DNA of 64,000 bases from an uncultured Erythrobacter sp. (GTDB lineage Bacteria > Pseudomonadota > Alphaproteobacteria > Sphingomonadales > Sphingomonadaceae), in the NCBI GenBank assembly GCA_947503275.1, contig CANNCZ010000001.1:992001-1056000 (forward strand), in the 5' to 3' direction. Positions within the stretch are counted from its first letter, which is position 1. The number at the start of each line of letters is the position of its first letter. The position numbers and the translations under genes were made by a program. This document shows, piece by piece, positions 28,135 through 37,608 of the stretch. The notes under the pieces are model-generated. The model saw only the letters and a list, made by a program, of their open reading frames with translations, was not told the origin of the DNA and did no database searches.

Positions 28135-29624
28135 GGCGTTTCTCCTATTGCCTGTTCGGGCATGTCCGATGCCCAATCGCCGCCCAATGCGCGGTGCACG
28201 CCAAGCCTCGCCAAGGCGGTATCACGAGCAGCCGATGAGAGGCTTCCCTCAACCTGATACAACGTGCGCAAAGCATCGAGATAAGTGGTGTATTCGCCAA
28301 CACCGGCGGCAAATCGGCGCCTTTGCAGGTCAAGCGAGGCCTGTGCATTCTGACGCTGAGCGATCACCAAACGATAACGCAGCCGCTCTTGGCTGTAATT
28401 GCCAATGGCGCTTTGCACCTCGCCATAGGCACCCAAAACTTCGCGAGCATAGGCGGCGGCGCGTTGGTCATAGACGGCACGCGCGCTGCGAATATTGGCG
28501 GATATGCGCCCTGCATCAAAGATCGGCGCGACAATGGAGGAGGCGAGCGAGGACGCCCAATTGTTGCCAATGTCGAACACTGCGCCGGGACTGCCGCCTT
28601 GTGTGCCGATTGATCCGCTGAGGTTAATGGTGGGGAAACGCTCTGCCCGCCGTGCCCCGATGCGCAAGCGCGCCGCCTCCATGCGAACGGCTGCGGCCGC
28701 CACATCGGGTCGCTGTTCCAGCAGTTCGATAGGCAGGCCACTCGGCACATCTTCGAAGACGAGGCGCGGTTGCAACTCGCCCGACAGTGTCTCGGTCAAC
28801 TCGTCCGGATACACACCAAGCAACAGCGCAAGCCGCGCTCGCAAACCACCTAAGCTCGTTTCCAACTGCACCAGAGAAACCTGCGTCGCGCGCAAATCCT
28901 GTCGCACTTGATAGAGTTCAAAACTCTCAATCAATCCACGCGAAAAACGCTCTTCGCTGCGGCCTACGCGGTCTTCAAGCACCTCACTTGTCAGTTTCGC
29001 CAGCTCAATCTGGCGGCGCGCATCGACGATATCGAAATAGGCCGAGATCGTTTCGGCTGCCGAGCTGAGCTGAACAGTGCGCAGGTCATATGCGCTGGCG
29101 ACTGCATCCTGGCTTGCCGCACCCGCATCGCCGCGCACTCTTCCGAACAGATCGAGCTCATAGGATGCGCCTAGGCTGGCGGCGTAATTCTCATTCTCGA
29201 TCCGGTCGATAGCACCGCCCGCAATGTCACCAAAGGGTAAGCCGTCCACCGGAGAGCTTGTAGAACTGGCATCCGCGCTGGCATTGACCGAAGGCAGCAG
29301 AGCTGAGCGCGCAACCCGCGCTTGCGCACGAGCCTGTTCCAACCGCCCCGCCGCCTCTGTTATGTCGAGATTGTTAGCGAGCGCTTGTTCAACAAAGCCA
29401 TCAAGCACCGGGTCCTCAAACGCCAACCACCACTTTTGCGGGCTGTATTCGCCGGACTGAACATTGCTTCCAAATGTTGTTGGCAGCTCGGTGACAATTT
29501 GAGGTTCGGCAGCCTCTGGAGCGAGCGAAACACAGGCTGGCAACAGGCACAATGCTCCAAGAGCGCCCATCATACGCAAGGTGGTGGTGCCGTCTCGTTT
29601 GAAGGTGCCCGGTGTCAGTCTCAC
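28131..29624 (-). CDS. outer-membrane efflux lipoprotein (NodT/TolC family)
   Basis: The outer-membrane factor of the tripartite pump. A lipoprotein signal with lipobox LLPAC (GALGALCLLPACVSL) is followed by two repeats of the OEP helical/barrel domain, including LEQARAQARVARSALLPSVNASAD and ELLEQRPDVAAAAVRMEAARLRIGARRAERFP, the latter a NodT-family hallmark. The start is uncertain. GTG at 29624 is used here, and ATG codons at 29573 and 29570 give a shorter signal peptide lacking basic residues. It is the first gene of the operon and divergent from ribB across a 153-base region with palindromes. Confidence 0.92.
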   Translation of the reverse strand: MRLTPGTFKRDGTTTLRMMGALGALCLLPACVSLAPEAAEPQIVTELPTTFGSNVQSGEYSPQKWWLAFEDPVLDGFVEQALANNLDITEAAGRLEQARAQARVARSALLPSVNASADASSTSSPVDGLPFGDIAGGAIDRIENENYAASLGASYELDLFGRVRGDAGAASQDAVASAYDLRTVQLSSAAETISAYFDIVDARRQIELAKLTSEVLEDRVGRSEERFSRGLIESFELYQVRQDLRATQVSLVQLETSLGGLRARLALLLGVYPDELTETLSGELQPRLVFEDVPSGLPIELLEQRPDVAAAAVRMEAARLRIGARRAERFPTINLSGSIGTQGGSPGAVFDIGNNWASSLASSIVAPIFDAGRISANIRSARAVYDQRAAAYAREVLGAYGEVQSAIGNYSQERLRYRLVIAQRQNAQASLDLQRRRFAAGVGEYTTYLDALRTLYQVEGSLSSAARDTALARLGVHRALGGDWASDMPEQAIGETP

Positions 29625-29717
29625 AATGAAACCGGTAAAGGGGGGACTGAGCCGTGCAAGCGAAAATTTGTCGCGCAATGTGACAGGGACGAGTGCATGG
29701 GTCGAAAATTATGCACT

Positions 29718-29767
29718 CACATTGTGGTATCACATTTGACAGGTTGCTATCACACTGCAATGTGATA
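29718..29767. promoter_or_regulatory. cluster of TATCACA/TGTGATA operators between the efflux operon and ribB
   Basis: A 20-bp palindrome at 29748-29767 has arms TATCACACTG and CAATGTGATA, which match at 9 of 10 positions. Its half-site TATCACA is repeated directly at 29728-29734, 20 bases upstream. The perfect 9-bp palindrome CACATTGTG lies at 29718-29726. A TTGACA hexamer is embedded at 29736-29741. The cluster ends 10 bases before the ribB start and could control ribBH, the divergent efflux operon, or both. Confidence 0.55.
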
Positions 29768-29777
29768 TTTAGTCTGA

Positions 29778-31028
29778 ATGAGCACATCAACCATCACACG
29801 CGTCCGCGATCTCGTCGAAAGCGGAGACATGACAAAGGCCGGCCTCGCCCGCGCTGCTGGTCTTCATGCCAACACTCTACGCGATGCGGCAGAACCGGAC
29901 TGGAACCCAACTGCTGATACGCTGGCAAAGCTTGAGACCTTCCTCAATGCCAATGACGATCGCCCGGTTCTTGTCGGGGCCGAAGAGATTATCGACGAGG
30001 CGCGCAATGGCCGGATGTATATCTTGGTCGATGATGAAGACCGCGAGAATGAGGGCGACCTTATCATCCCTGCGCAAATGGCGACCCCTGCGGCAGTCAA
30101 TTTTATGGCAACGCATGGCCGCGGATTGATCTGTCTGGCGCTCGATAAAGCCCGAGTCGATGCACTCGGCCTAGAGCCGATGAGCCGCAACAACAAAGAG
30201 AGCATGCAAACCGCTTTCACGATCTCTATCGAGGCGAAGGAGGGTGTGACCACCGGCATCTCAGCCGCAGACCGCGCGCGCACAATTTCGGTCGCAATTG
30301 ATGCGACAAAGGGCGCCGATGACATCGTAACACCGGGCCATGTTTTCCCCCTTACAGCACGCGAAGGCGGCACTTTGGTGCGCGCTGGTCATACAGAGGC
30401 TGCGGTTGATATCTCACGTCTTGCTGGACTTAATCCATCGGGTGTAATCTGCGAGATCATGAACGAGGACGGCACGATGGCTCGACTCGACGACCTCGTC
30501 GCGTTCGCCCGCAAGCACAGCCTCAAAATTGGCACTATCCGCGATCTCATTGCCTACCGAATGCGCAATGACCATCTGGTTGAACGCTTAAGCGAGCGCA
30601 GTTTCGAAAGTGATTATGGCGGTGACTGGCGCCTCATCACCTATCGCGACCGGATCGCCAATAGTGAGGCCTATGTCCTGCAAAAAGGGCATGTGACCGC
30701 CGGTCAACCCACCCTCGCCCGCGTTCACCCGATCTCCGTCTTCGACGATGTTCTGGGCGCACCCGGCCCGCGCAAGCGCACTTTGCAACGGGCGATGGGC
30801 GCGATTGGCGATCATGGCTCAGGCGTCATCGTCATCCTCACCCAACGCGTTGGATCAAGTGGCGAATGGAGCCAAGACGAAGAGATCCGCAATATCGGCA
30901 TTGGCAGCCAAATCCTCGCCGATCTGGGCGTGCACGATATGGTCTTACTTTCCAATTCACGGCCCGATCTCGTCGCGCTTGAAGGATATGGCATCACCAT
31001 CACCGATTTTCATTCGATCCCGGAGTAA
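29778..31028 (+). CDS. ribB: 3,4-dihydroxy-2-butanone-4-phosphate synthase with N-terminal HTH and degenerate RibA-like tail
   Basis: A 416-residue three-part protein. Residues 1-60 look like an XRE-type helix-turn-helix ([20 protein letters not shown], then [14 protein letters not shown]). Residues 65-265 are a complete DHBP synthase with the acidic motif [10 protein letters not shown] and [12 protein letters not shown], which makes the four-carbon riboflavin precursor from ribulose 5-phosphate. The last 140 residues resemble GTP cyclohydrolase II but lack its zinc cysteines: [13 protein letters not shown] stands where RVHSxCLTGD and CDCG are expected. RibA activity is therefore probably lost. 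It is followed after eight bases by ribH. A DNA-binding role for the N-terminus is inference. Confidence 0.95.
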   Translation: MSTSTITRVRDLVESGDMTKAGLARAAGLHANTLRDAAEPDWNPTADTLAKLETFLNANDDRPVLVGAEEIIDEARNGRMYILVDDEDRENEGDLIIPAQMATPAAVNFMATHGRGLICLALDKARVDALGLEPMSRNNKESMQTAFTISIEAKEGVTTGISAADRARTISVAIDATKGADDIVTPGHVFPLTAREGGTLVRAGHTEAAVDISRLAGLNPSGVICEIMNEDGTMARLDDLVAFARKHSLKIGTIRDLIAYRMRNDHLVERLSERSFESDYGGDWRLITYRDRIANSEAYVLQKGHVTAGQPTLARVHPISVFDDVLGAPGPRKRTLQRAMGAIGDHGSGVIVILTQRVGSSGEWSQDEEIRNIGIGSQILADLGVHDMVLLSNSRPDLVALEGYGITITDFHSIPE

Positions 31029-31036
31029 CCGTTCCC

Positions 31037-31459
31037 ATGGCCAAAATTCTTATTGTTGAGGCGCGCTTTTACGCCGAGTTGAACGACATGCTGATCGCAG
31101 GTGCGAAAGCCGCGATTGAGGCTGCGGGGCATGAAGCAGAGGTGCTGACCGTGCCCGGTGCGCTCGAAATTCCAGGAGCGATCGCGCTGGCGGTGGAGAG
31201 CGACGAATATGCTGGCTTTGTCGCCATTGGCGTCGTCATCCGCGGTGAAACCTATCACTTCGAAATCGTCGCTGGTGAGAGTGCGCGGGCGATCATGGCG
31301 TTGACGATGGATGCGATTGCGATTGGCAATGGCATTCTGACGGTTGAGAACGATGCGCAGGCATTGGTGCGCGCAGACCCTGCACAAAAGGACAAAGGCG
31401 GCGAGGCCGCAAAGGCGGCTTTGGCGTTGATGGAACTGGCAGATCGCTTCGGTCGCTGA
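31037..31459 (+). CDS. ribH: 6,7-dimethyl-8-ribityllumazine synthase
   Basis: A 140-residue lumazine synthase that condenses the DHBP made by RibB with the ribityl-pyrimidine to give the riboflavin precursor. Conserved segments are [17 protein letters not shown], the [12 protein letters not shown] loop, [18 protein letters not shown] with the catalytic histidine, and [17 protein letters not shown]. It lies eight bases after ribB, so the two consecutive pathway enzymes share a transcript. Slightly short, but within the family range. Confidence 0.96.
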   Translation: MAKILIVEARFYAELNDMLIAGAKAAIEAAGHEAEVLTVPGALEIPGAIALAVESDEYAGFVAIGVVIRGETYHFEIVAGESARAIMALTMDAIAIGNGILTVENDAQALVRADPAQKDKGGEAAKAALALMELADRFGR

Positions 31460-31595
31460 GTGACACGTTAACCTCCAATCGCGCGAATTACGTGTTTCTA
31501 CGGATACAGTTATTCATAAGCGCAGGCTAACACGGTCAAGCAGGGGGATCGCAGCGCCCGCAACCGCACCGGGTCGCACCGAACGGGAAATTCGC

Positions 31596-31823
31596 GTGAC
31601 AGATTTTAAAGTAACTGAGACGCTGGAACTGCAAGAGTGCCAGCGCATTTTGGAACATGCCTTGCGCCAGCTTGATCAAGTGGGAGCTGGCATTGCCGCG
31701 ATACATGTGAATGCCGCAATCGAACAAATCAAAACCAATATTGCGACAATCAAAGATTGCGCCGAAAGCGACTTTGAGTCTGTCTTGATCGGTGCATCAG
31801 ACGCGCCGCGGATCACGCACTAA
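31596..31823 (+). CDS. hypothetical small helical protein
   Basis: A 75-residue, soluble, mostly helical protein with a GTG start. It has an LELQECQRILEHALRQLDQVGAG helix, a long second helix and one cysteine in each half. No signal peptide or membrane segment. I recognise no family and see no strong ribosome-binding site. It stands alone between ribH and the MarR-like gene, in an AT-richer stretch. Accept with caution; the helical periodicity and fit to the free space are the main support. Confidence 0.45.
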   Translation: MTDFKVTETLELQECQRILEHALRQLDQVGAGIAAIHVNAAIEQIKTNIATIKDCAESDFESVLIGASDAPRITH

Positions 31824-32060
31824 GTGAATTTTATTTCATTCTAAATCAGTGTGATACAGCGTTTTTCGTCCACCTTAGGGGCTTTCCCGTAATGTGCAGA
31901 CATTAAATTCTCGCCTAATACTTCGAGCGGGGCACAAATGGTCGTTTGATCTGCCGTTCTGGCGTGCCCTCTGATCGGAGACCATTTTGGCGCATTCCAG
32001 ATCCCTGTTGGTCAATTGCTTTTTGGCAGCTTCGCATCCCTCAAATCGGGGGCTCCGCGG

Positions 32061-32666
32061 ATGAGTCAGATGAAAAGCGAACGGCTGCTGACCGACATCA
32101 CCATTCACGACACCACCCCGTCTCAACAAACAGAGATGGACCTTGCGATGCTCGCAGATCAATTGCTGGCCATTGCCGGGGAATTGCGCCGGAATGAGGA
32201 GGCAGGAACGGATAAAGCGTGCGCCTCTAATGGCCCTATGGAGCTTGCCCCGCGCGCTGACCGTCTCGCCCAATTGAGGAAGCGTGAGGATGGCTCAAGT
32301 GGGTTCTCGGACGCGGGCAATCGGCGTCAAAGCCACTTAGACTGGGCCAAAACAGCCTATTCCAACCGCCGCACCCGCACTTCTGTTTTTGGCAATCCGG
32401 AGTTATTTGGAGAGCCCGCTTGGGACATCTTGCTCGACCTCTACATTGCCTTTGTAGAGGATAAGCCCGTGTCTGTTTCAAGTGCGTGCATCGGCTCAGC
32501 AGCGCCGCCCACAACCGGGCTGCGCTGGCTCGGCGTGCTGGCAGAAAACGATTTGGTCTTGCGCGAACATGACCCGGAGGATCAGCGCCGGGTTTTGGTG
32601 CGCCTCACCGAAACGGGGCTGGCCGCGATGGACGAGTATTTCGCCAGAGCGGGCGCGGCAGCTTGA
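32061..32666 (+). CDS. MarR-like winged-helix protein
   Basis: A 201-residue cytoplasmic protein. The first 90 residues are polar and low in conservation (helical, with MDLAMLADQLLAIAGELRR). Residues 105-195 form a winged helix of the MarR type: an FGEPAWDILLDLYIAFV helix, SVSSACIGSAAPPTTGLRWLGVLAENDLV as helix-turn-helix, and the wing HDPEDQRRVLVRLTETG. Similar proteins are common in sphingomonads with unknown targets. The start at 32061 follows weak initiation signals; ATG at 32070 is possible. The 237 bases upstream carry no gene; I note only AATGT-gcag-ACATT at about 31890. Confidence 0.78.
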   Translation: MSQMKSERLLTDITIHDTTPSQQTEMDLAMLADQLLAIAGELRRNEEAGTDKACASNGPMELAPRADRLAQLRKREDGSSGFSDAGNRRQSHLDWAKTAYSNRRTRTSVFGNPELFGEPAWDILLDLYIAFVEDKPVSVSSACIGSAAPPTTGLRWLGVLAENDLVLREHDPEDQRRVLVRLTETGLAAMDEYFARAGAAA

Positions 32667-32682
32667 CCGCGCCCATTCTGCC

Positions 32683-34759
<2,077 letters not shown>

Positions 34760-34786
34760 TCGAACGCACGTTTTCGGGGGCAGTGC

Positions 34787-35209
34787 ATGAATGATATGAG
34801 CCGGCAGTCGGGCGCAGAGGGAGCCAGTCCCTCTGCCCCAGAGGCCGCCCCCACTTCTACCGAAGACGAATCGCTAGTTGATGAACTCGGTGCGTTAGTC
34901 GACAATGGTCGCAATTACGCGGCGGCCGAACTCGCCTTTCAGAAAACCCGAGCAGCGCTTGCTGGTCGGTCGATTGGAATTGCTGCCGCCTGCGCGGTTG
35001 TTGCGATCATCCTGTTGCACATCGCCTTTTTGGCGCTGGCTGTCGGATTGGTCATCGCGCTGGCTCCACTGGTTACAATCTGGGGCGCGATCGGCATTGT
35101 GTTCGGCGGGTTGTTGGTACTGGTCGGCTGGCTAGGCTGGATCGCACTTAAGAACGCCAAGAAACTCGGGCGTATTTTCTCCTCTGCGGAGGATGAGAGC
35201 GGCGCATGA
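34787..35209 (+). CDS. phage-holin-like membrane protein (YqjE type)
   Basis: A 140-residue protein with a Ser/Pro/Glu-rich N-terminus, a helix FQKTRAALAGRS, and two closely spaced membrane helices (about residues 65-90 and 95-118). It resembles the holin superfamily III/DUF1469 proteins such as YqjE. In this context it is an envelope protein, not a prophage holin: no endolysin or phage gene is near. Its stop overlaps the next start by four bases (ATGA). Confidence 0.78.
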   Translation: MNDMSRQSGAEGASPSAPEAAPTSTEDESLVDELGALVDNGRNYAAAELAFQKTRAALAGRSIGIAAACAVVAIILLHIAFLALAVGLVIALAPLVTIWGAIGIVFGGLLVLVGWLGWIALKNAKKLGRIFSSAEDESGA

Positions 35210-35601
35210 GCAAGCTTGAGACCCGTTTCGAAGAAGACCGCGCCTTGCGCGACAAGGCACGCAAAGTGCTGTTGGCCGATATCGAGAGCGCCCGCACCGA
35301 TTTCAGCGCAAAGGGCATCGCTGATCGCATCGGCGGGCGCGTCGGCGACGGCGCAAAAGATGTTTACGAGGTCGCTAAGATCCACACCAATGACAATCGT
35401 GGGATTATCGCGATTGTCATCGGCGCTTTGCTGGTTTGGCTTGGCCGCGAACCGATTTTGGAAGCGCTGGGCATGGTCGAAGAGGTGCTGGAAGAGGCGC
35501 TCGACGAAGCTGCGAGCGAAGTCGAAGAAGCGCTAAGTGGCGATACTACCGAAACAATCCCCGAAGTCCCCCTCACCACCGGAGATGATGATGAGCACTG
35601 A
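35206..35601 (+). CDS. single-pass membrane protein of the envelope cassette
   Basis: A 131-residue protein: an N-terminal charged helix (LETRFEEDRALRDKARKVLLADIE) with DUF3618-like character, one membrane helix near residues 66-84 (GIIAIVIGALLVWLG), and a strongly acidic C-terminus. It overlaps the preceding gene by four bases and the following one by eleven, so it is co-translated with both. Function unknown. Confidence 0.72.
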   Translation: MSKLETRFEEDRALRDKARKVLLADIESARTDFSAKGIADRIGGRVGDGAKDVYEVAKIHTNDNRGIIAIVIGALLVWLGREPILEALGMVEEVLEEALDEAASEVEEALSGDTTETIPEVPLTTGDDDEH

Positions 35602-36163
35602 AGACCAACGCGACGAGCTGCGCGCTAAAATCGAAGCCAGCGAGCGCCGGATGGCCGAACGCACGCTTGCCGATAGCGCGCAGGAAGCGGCGGGAGCGGC
35701 GACAGACTATGTAAAGAAAAATCCGCTCACGGTTCTGGGCGGGGCGGTCGCGATTGGCCTGTTGCTGGGCGCGATGTCAAAGCCGGGACGGCGAGCTGTC
35801 AAAACTGCGGCAACTGGCGCAGCAACCACAGTCAGCGATGCCGTTGGCGGTGCGGCATCGAGCGCCGCGAGCAACGTTGGCACGGCAGCGAAGAAACGCG
35901 GCAGAGCGTTTGGCGGATTACTGGCCGATGCCCTGATCGCTTATGGCGTAAAGCTGATCGATGAAGCGATGGACGGCGCGCGCATTGGTAAAGATGCCGC
36001 CCAAGATATCGGCGATAGCGCAACCGCCAAAGCGCGCGAATTGCGACGCGACGCAGGATATGCCGCTGGCACCGCAGCCGATAAAGGGCGAGCCGTCACC
36101 AAACGCACTCGCAGGCGCGCAACACGCGCGGTTCGCGACCTAACCGACAGGATTAGCAGTTAG
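35591..36163 (+). CDS. alanine-rich membrane-anchored protein, last of envelope cassette
   Basis: A 190-residue protein beginning MSTEDQRDELRAKIEASERR. VKKNPLTVLGGAVAIGLLLGAM (about residues 39-60) is a YqjD-type anchor placed centrally here. Ala/Gly-rich helices follow, then a very basic tail with TKRTRRRATRAVRD. I chose the third of three adjacent ATGs (35591) because GGAG at 35581-35584 is then six bases upstream; 35585 and 35588 are alternatives. It overlaps the previous gene. A perfect inverted repeat follows at 36173-36220. Confidence 0.72.
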   Translation: MSTEDQRDELRAKIEASERRMAERTLADSAQEAAGAATDYVKKNPLTVLGGAVAIGLLLGAMSKPGRRAVKTAATGAATTVSDAVGGAASSAASNVGTAAKKRGRAFGGLLADALIAYGVKLIDEAMDGARIGKDAAQDIGDSATAKARELRRDAGYAAGTAADKGRAVTKRTRRRATRAVRDLTDRISS

Positions 36164-36172
36164 GTGAAAGCA

Positions 36173-36220
36173 CCCCTTTACCGTGCTCGCTTGCTATGGC
36201 CGCCGAGCACGGTAAAGGGG
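36173..36220. repeat. perfect 17-bp inverted repeat after the envelope cassette
   Basis: CCCCTTTACCGTGCTCG (36173-36189) is followed after 14 bases by its exact reverse complement (36204-36220). There is no T-run on either side, so it is not a standard intrinsic terminator. It may act as an mRNA-stabilising 3' hairpin or as part of the leader of the gene at 36253. Confidence 0.7.
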
Positions 36221-36252
36221 CGCTAACAGGCACTTTTTCAGGATCCGAGCAA

Positions 36253-36483
36253 ATGGAAGAAACCACCCCATCCCAGCGTCTCCACCTTGTAATGGGCGGA
36301 CGCGTCACTGATCCGCGTGGGCACGAATTTGCCGATCCGGAAAGCTTGCATGTCGTCGGCGTGTTCAGCTCCTACGAAGCCGCAGAGTCAGCTTGGCGCG
36401 GTCAGGCACAGCGCACCGTTGATGATGCTGAGATGAAATATGTGATTGTGCATATTCACCAGCTGCTGACCCCCGGCGAATAA
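36253..36483 (+). CDS. DUF4170 domain protein
   Basis: A 76-residue protein consisting of a single DUF4170 domain (LHLVMGGRVTDPRGHEF, then ESLHVVGVFSSYEAAESAWRGQAQRTVDDAEMKY). The family is small, alphaproteobacterial and without known function. The start is put at 36253 (MEETTP) because an upstream ATG at 36196 lies inside the 17-bp inverted repeat. It is followed after 18 bases by the GNAT gene and may share its transcript. Confidence 0.85.
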   Translation: MEETTPSQRLHLVMGGRVTDPRGHEFADPESLHVVGVFSSYEAAESAWRGQAQRTVDDAEMKYVIVHIHQLLTPGE

Positions 36484-36501
36484 GGAACCCGGCCGGGCAT
36501 T

Positions 36502-36990
36502 ATGCCCTACACAATCCGTCCTTTTGTAGAGAGCGATGCAGAAGCTCTGGCAGCCCTAACGCTGAGTGCAATTCGCGCTATCGGCGCCCTGCGCTATTCG
36601 CAGGTGCAGATTGATGCGTGGGCGGCAAGGCATCCGGGACCGGAGCGATTCATCGCCCGTGCGGCCAAGGGTGACCGGATTTACGTGGCCGTCGACACCA
36701 CCGACAGCCCTGTCGCCTATTCCCTTTTGGAACTGTGCGATGACGCGAGCGGGCATCTCGATATGCTCTATTGTCACCCCAACCACAGCGGCAAAGGGTT
36801 GGCTGACCAGTTGTTGGCCGCTGCGGAAGTTTCAGCTCGCAAAGACGCGATCACACGCCTCTTTACCGAAGCAAGCGAACTCGCCCGCCCTGCTTTTGAG
36901 CGCGCAGGGTATAGCACCCAGCACCGCAGAGACTTCGAAATCGAAGGCGTTGCGATCCACAATCATGCGATGGAAAAATGCCTTAATTAG
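36502..36990 (+). CDS. GNAT family N-acetyltransferase
   Basis: A 162-residue acetyl-CoA-dependent acetyltransferase of unassigned substrate. The fold is read from YTIRPFVESDAEALAALTLSAI at the N-terminus, a beta strand VAYSLLELC, the DMLYCHPNHSGKGLADQLLAAAEVSA region (motif A, with the pyrophosphate loop HSGKGL), and ARPAFERAGYSTQHRRDFEIEG at the end. It is convergent with greA, only 19 bases away. Confidence 0.9.
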   Translation: MPYTIRPFVESDAEALAALTLSAIRAIGALRYSQVQIDAWAARHPGPERFIARAAKGDRIYVAVDTTDSPVAYSLLELCDDASGHLDMLYCHPNHSGKGLADQLLAAAEVSARKDAITRLFTEASELARPAFERAGYSTQHRRDFEIEGVAIHNHAMEKCLN

Positions 36991-37009
36991 GCACTTTACT
37001 CGCCATAAT

Positions 37010-37486
37010 TCAGATAAATTCGATCTTTTGGACGAGATAGAACTTATCGCCCGACGGCACAGTTACCTCAATCTCTTCCTCGACCTCTTTGCCGATCATA
37101 GCACGCGCCAGCGGCGATGAATAAGAGATGCGGCCCTTGGAAGCATCAGCCTCTGTCTGACCGACGATCTGGTATTTGATCGGCTTGTCGTCTTCATCGA
37201 GCAAAGTGACCGTTGCGCCGAACACGACCTTGTCACCGGACAATGTTGTCGGATCGATGATCTGTGCGCGGCTAACCTTGTCTTCCAGATCAGAGATATA
37301 CGCCTCGACCTGACCCTGACGTTCTTTAGCCGCGTGATATTCAGCATTTTCCGACAGATCGCCGTGCGCGCGCGCTTCTTCGATCGCATCGACAATAATT
37401 GGGCGTTCCTCGCGCAGAGCTTTGAGGTCGGTCATGAGCAGCTCATACCCCTCCGCCAGCATCGGAACCTTATCCATCGTCGCCAT
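37010..37486 (-). CDS. greA: transcription elongation factor GreA
   Basis: A 158-residue GreA that enters the RNA polymerase secondary channel and stimulates cleavage of backtracked transcripts. The N-terminal coiled coil carries the acidic tip ([24 protein letters not shown]), and the C-terminal FKBP-like domain ends with [14 protein letters not shown]. It lies 122 bases downstream of carB on the same strand. Length and motifs are standard. Confidence 0.97.
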   Translation of the reverse strand: MATMDKVPMLAEGYELLMTDLKALREERPIIVDAIEEARAHGDLSENAEYHAAKERQGQVEAYISDLEDKVSRAQIIDPTTLSGDKVVFGATVTLLDEDDKPIKYQIVGQTEADASKGRISYSSPLARAMIGKEVEEEIEVTVPSGDKFYLVQKIEFI

Positions 37487-37608
37487 TCCCGTTTCTTTCG
37501 TTGTCTAAACCGTGCCCCCGCCGCTATTTTGACGAAATTTCGACTGTGACCGCTCCGTAGAAAAGCAGCCTCTAACCATCGAAATGTCGGGAAAGACGGT
37601 GTGAATGC

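Noticed and set aside
34787..35209. Prophage, suggested by a holin-like protein
   Set aside because: No integrase, structural, lysis or attachment sequences nearby. The neighbours are envelope proteins of the YqjD/YqjE kind, and DUF1469 proteins are ordinary chromosomal genes.
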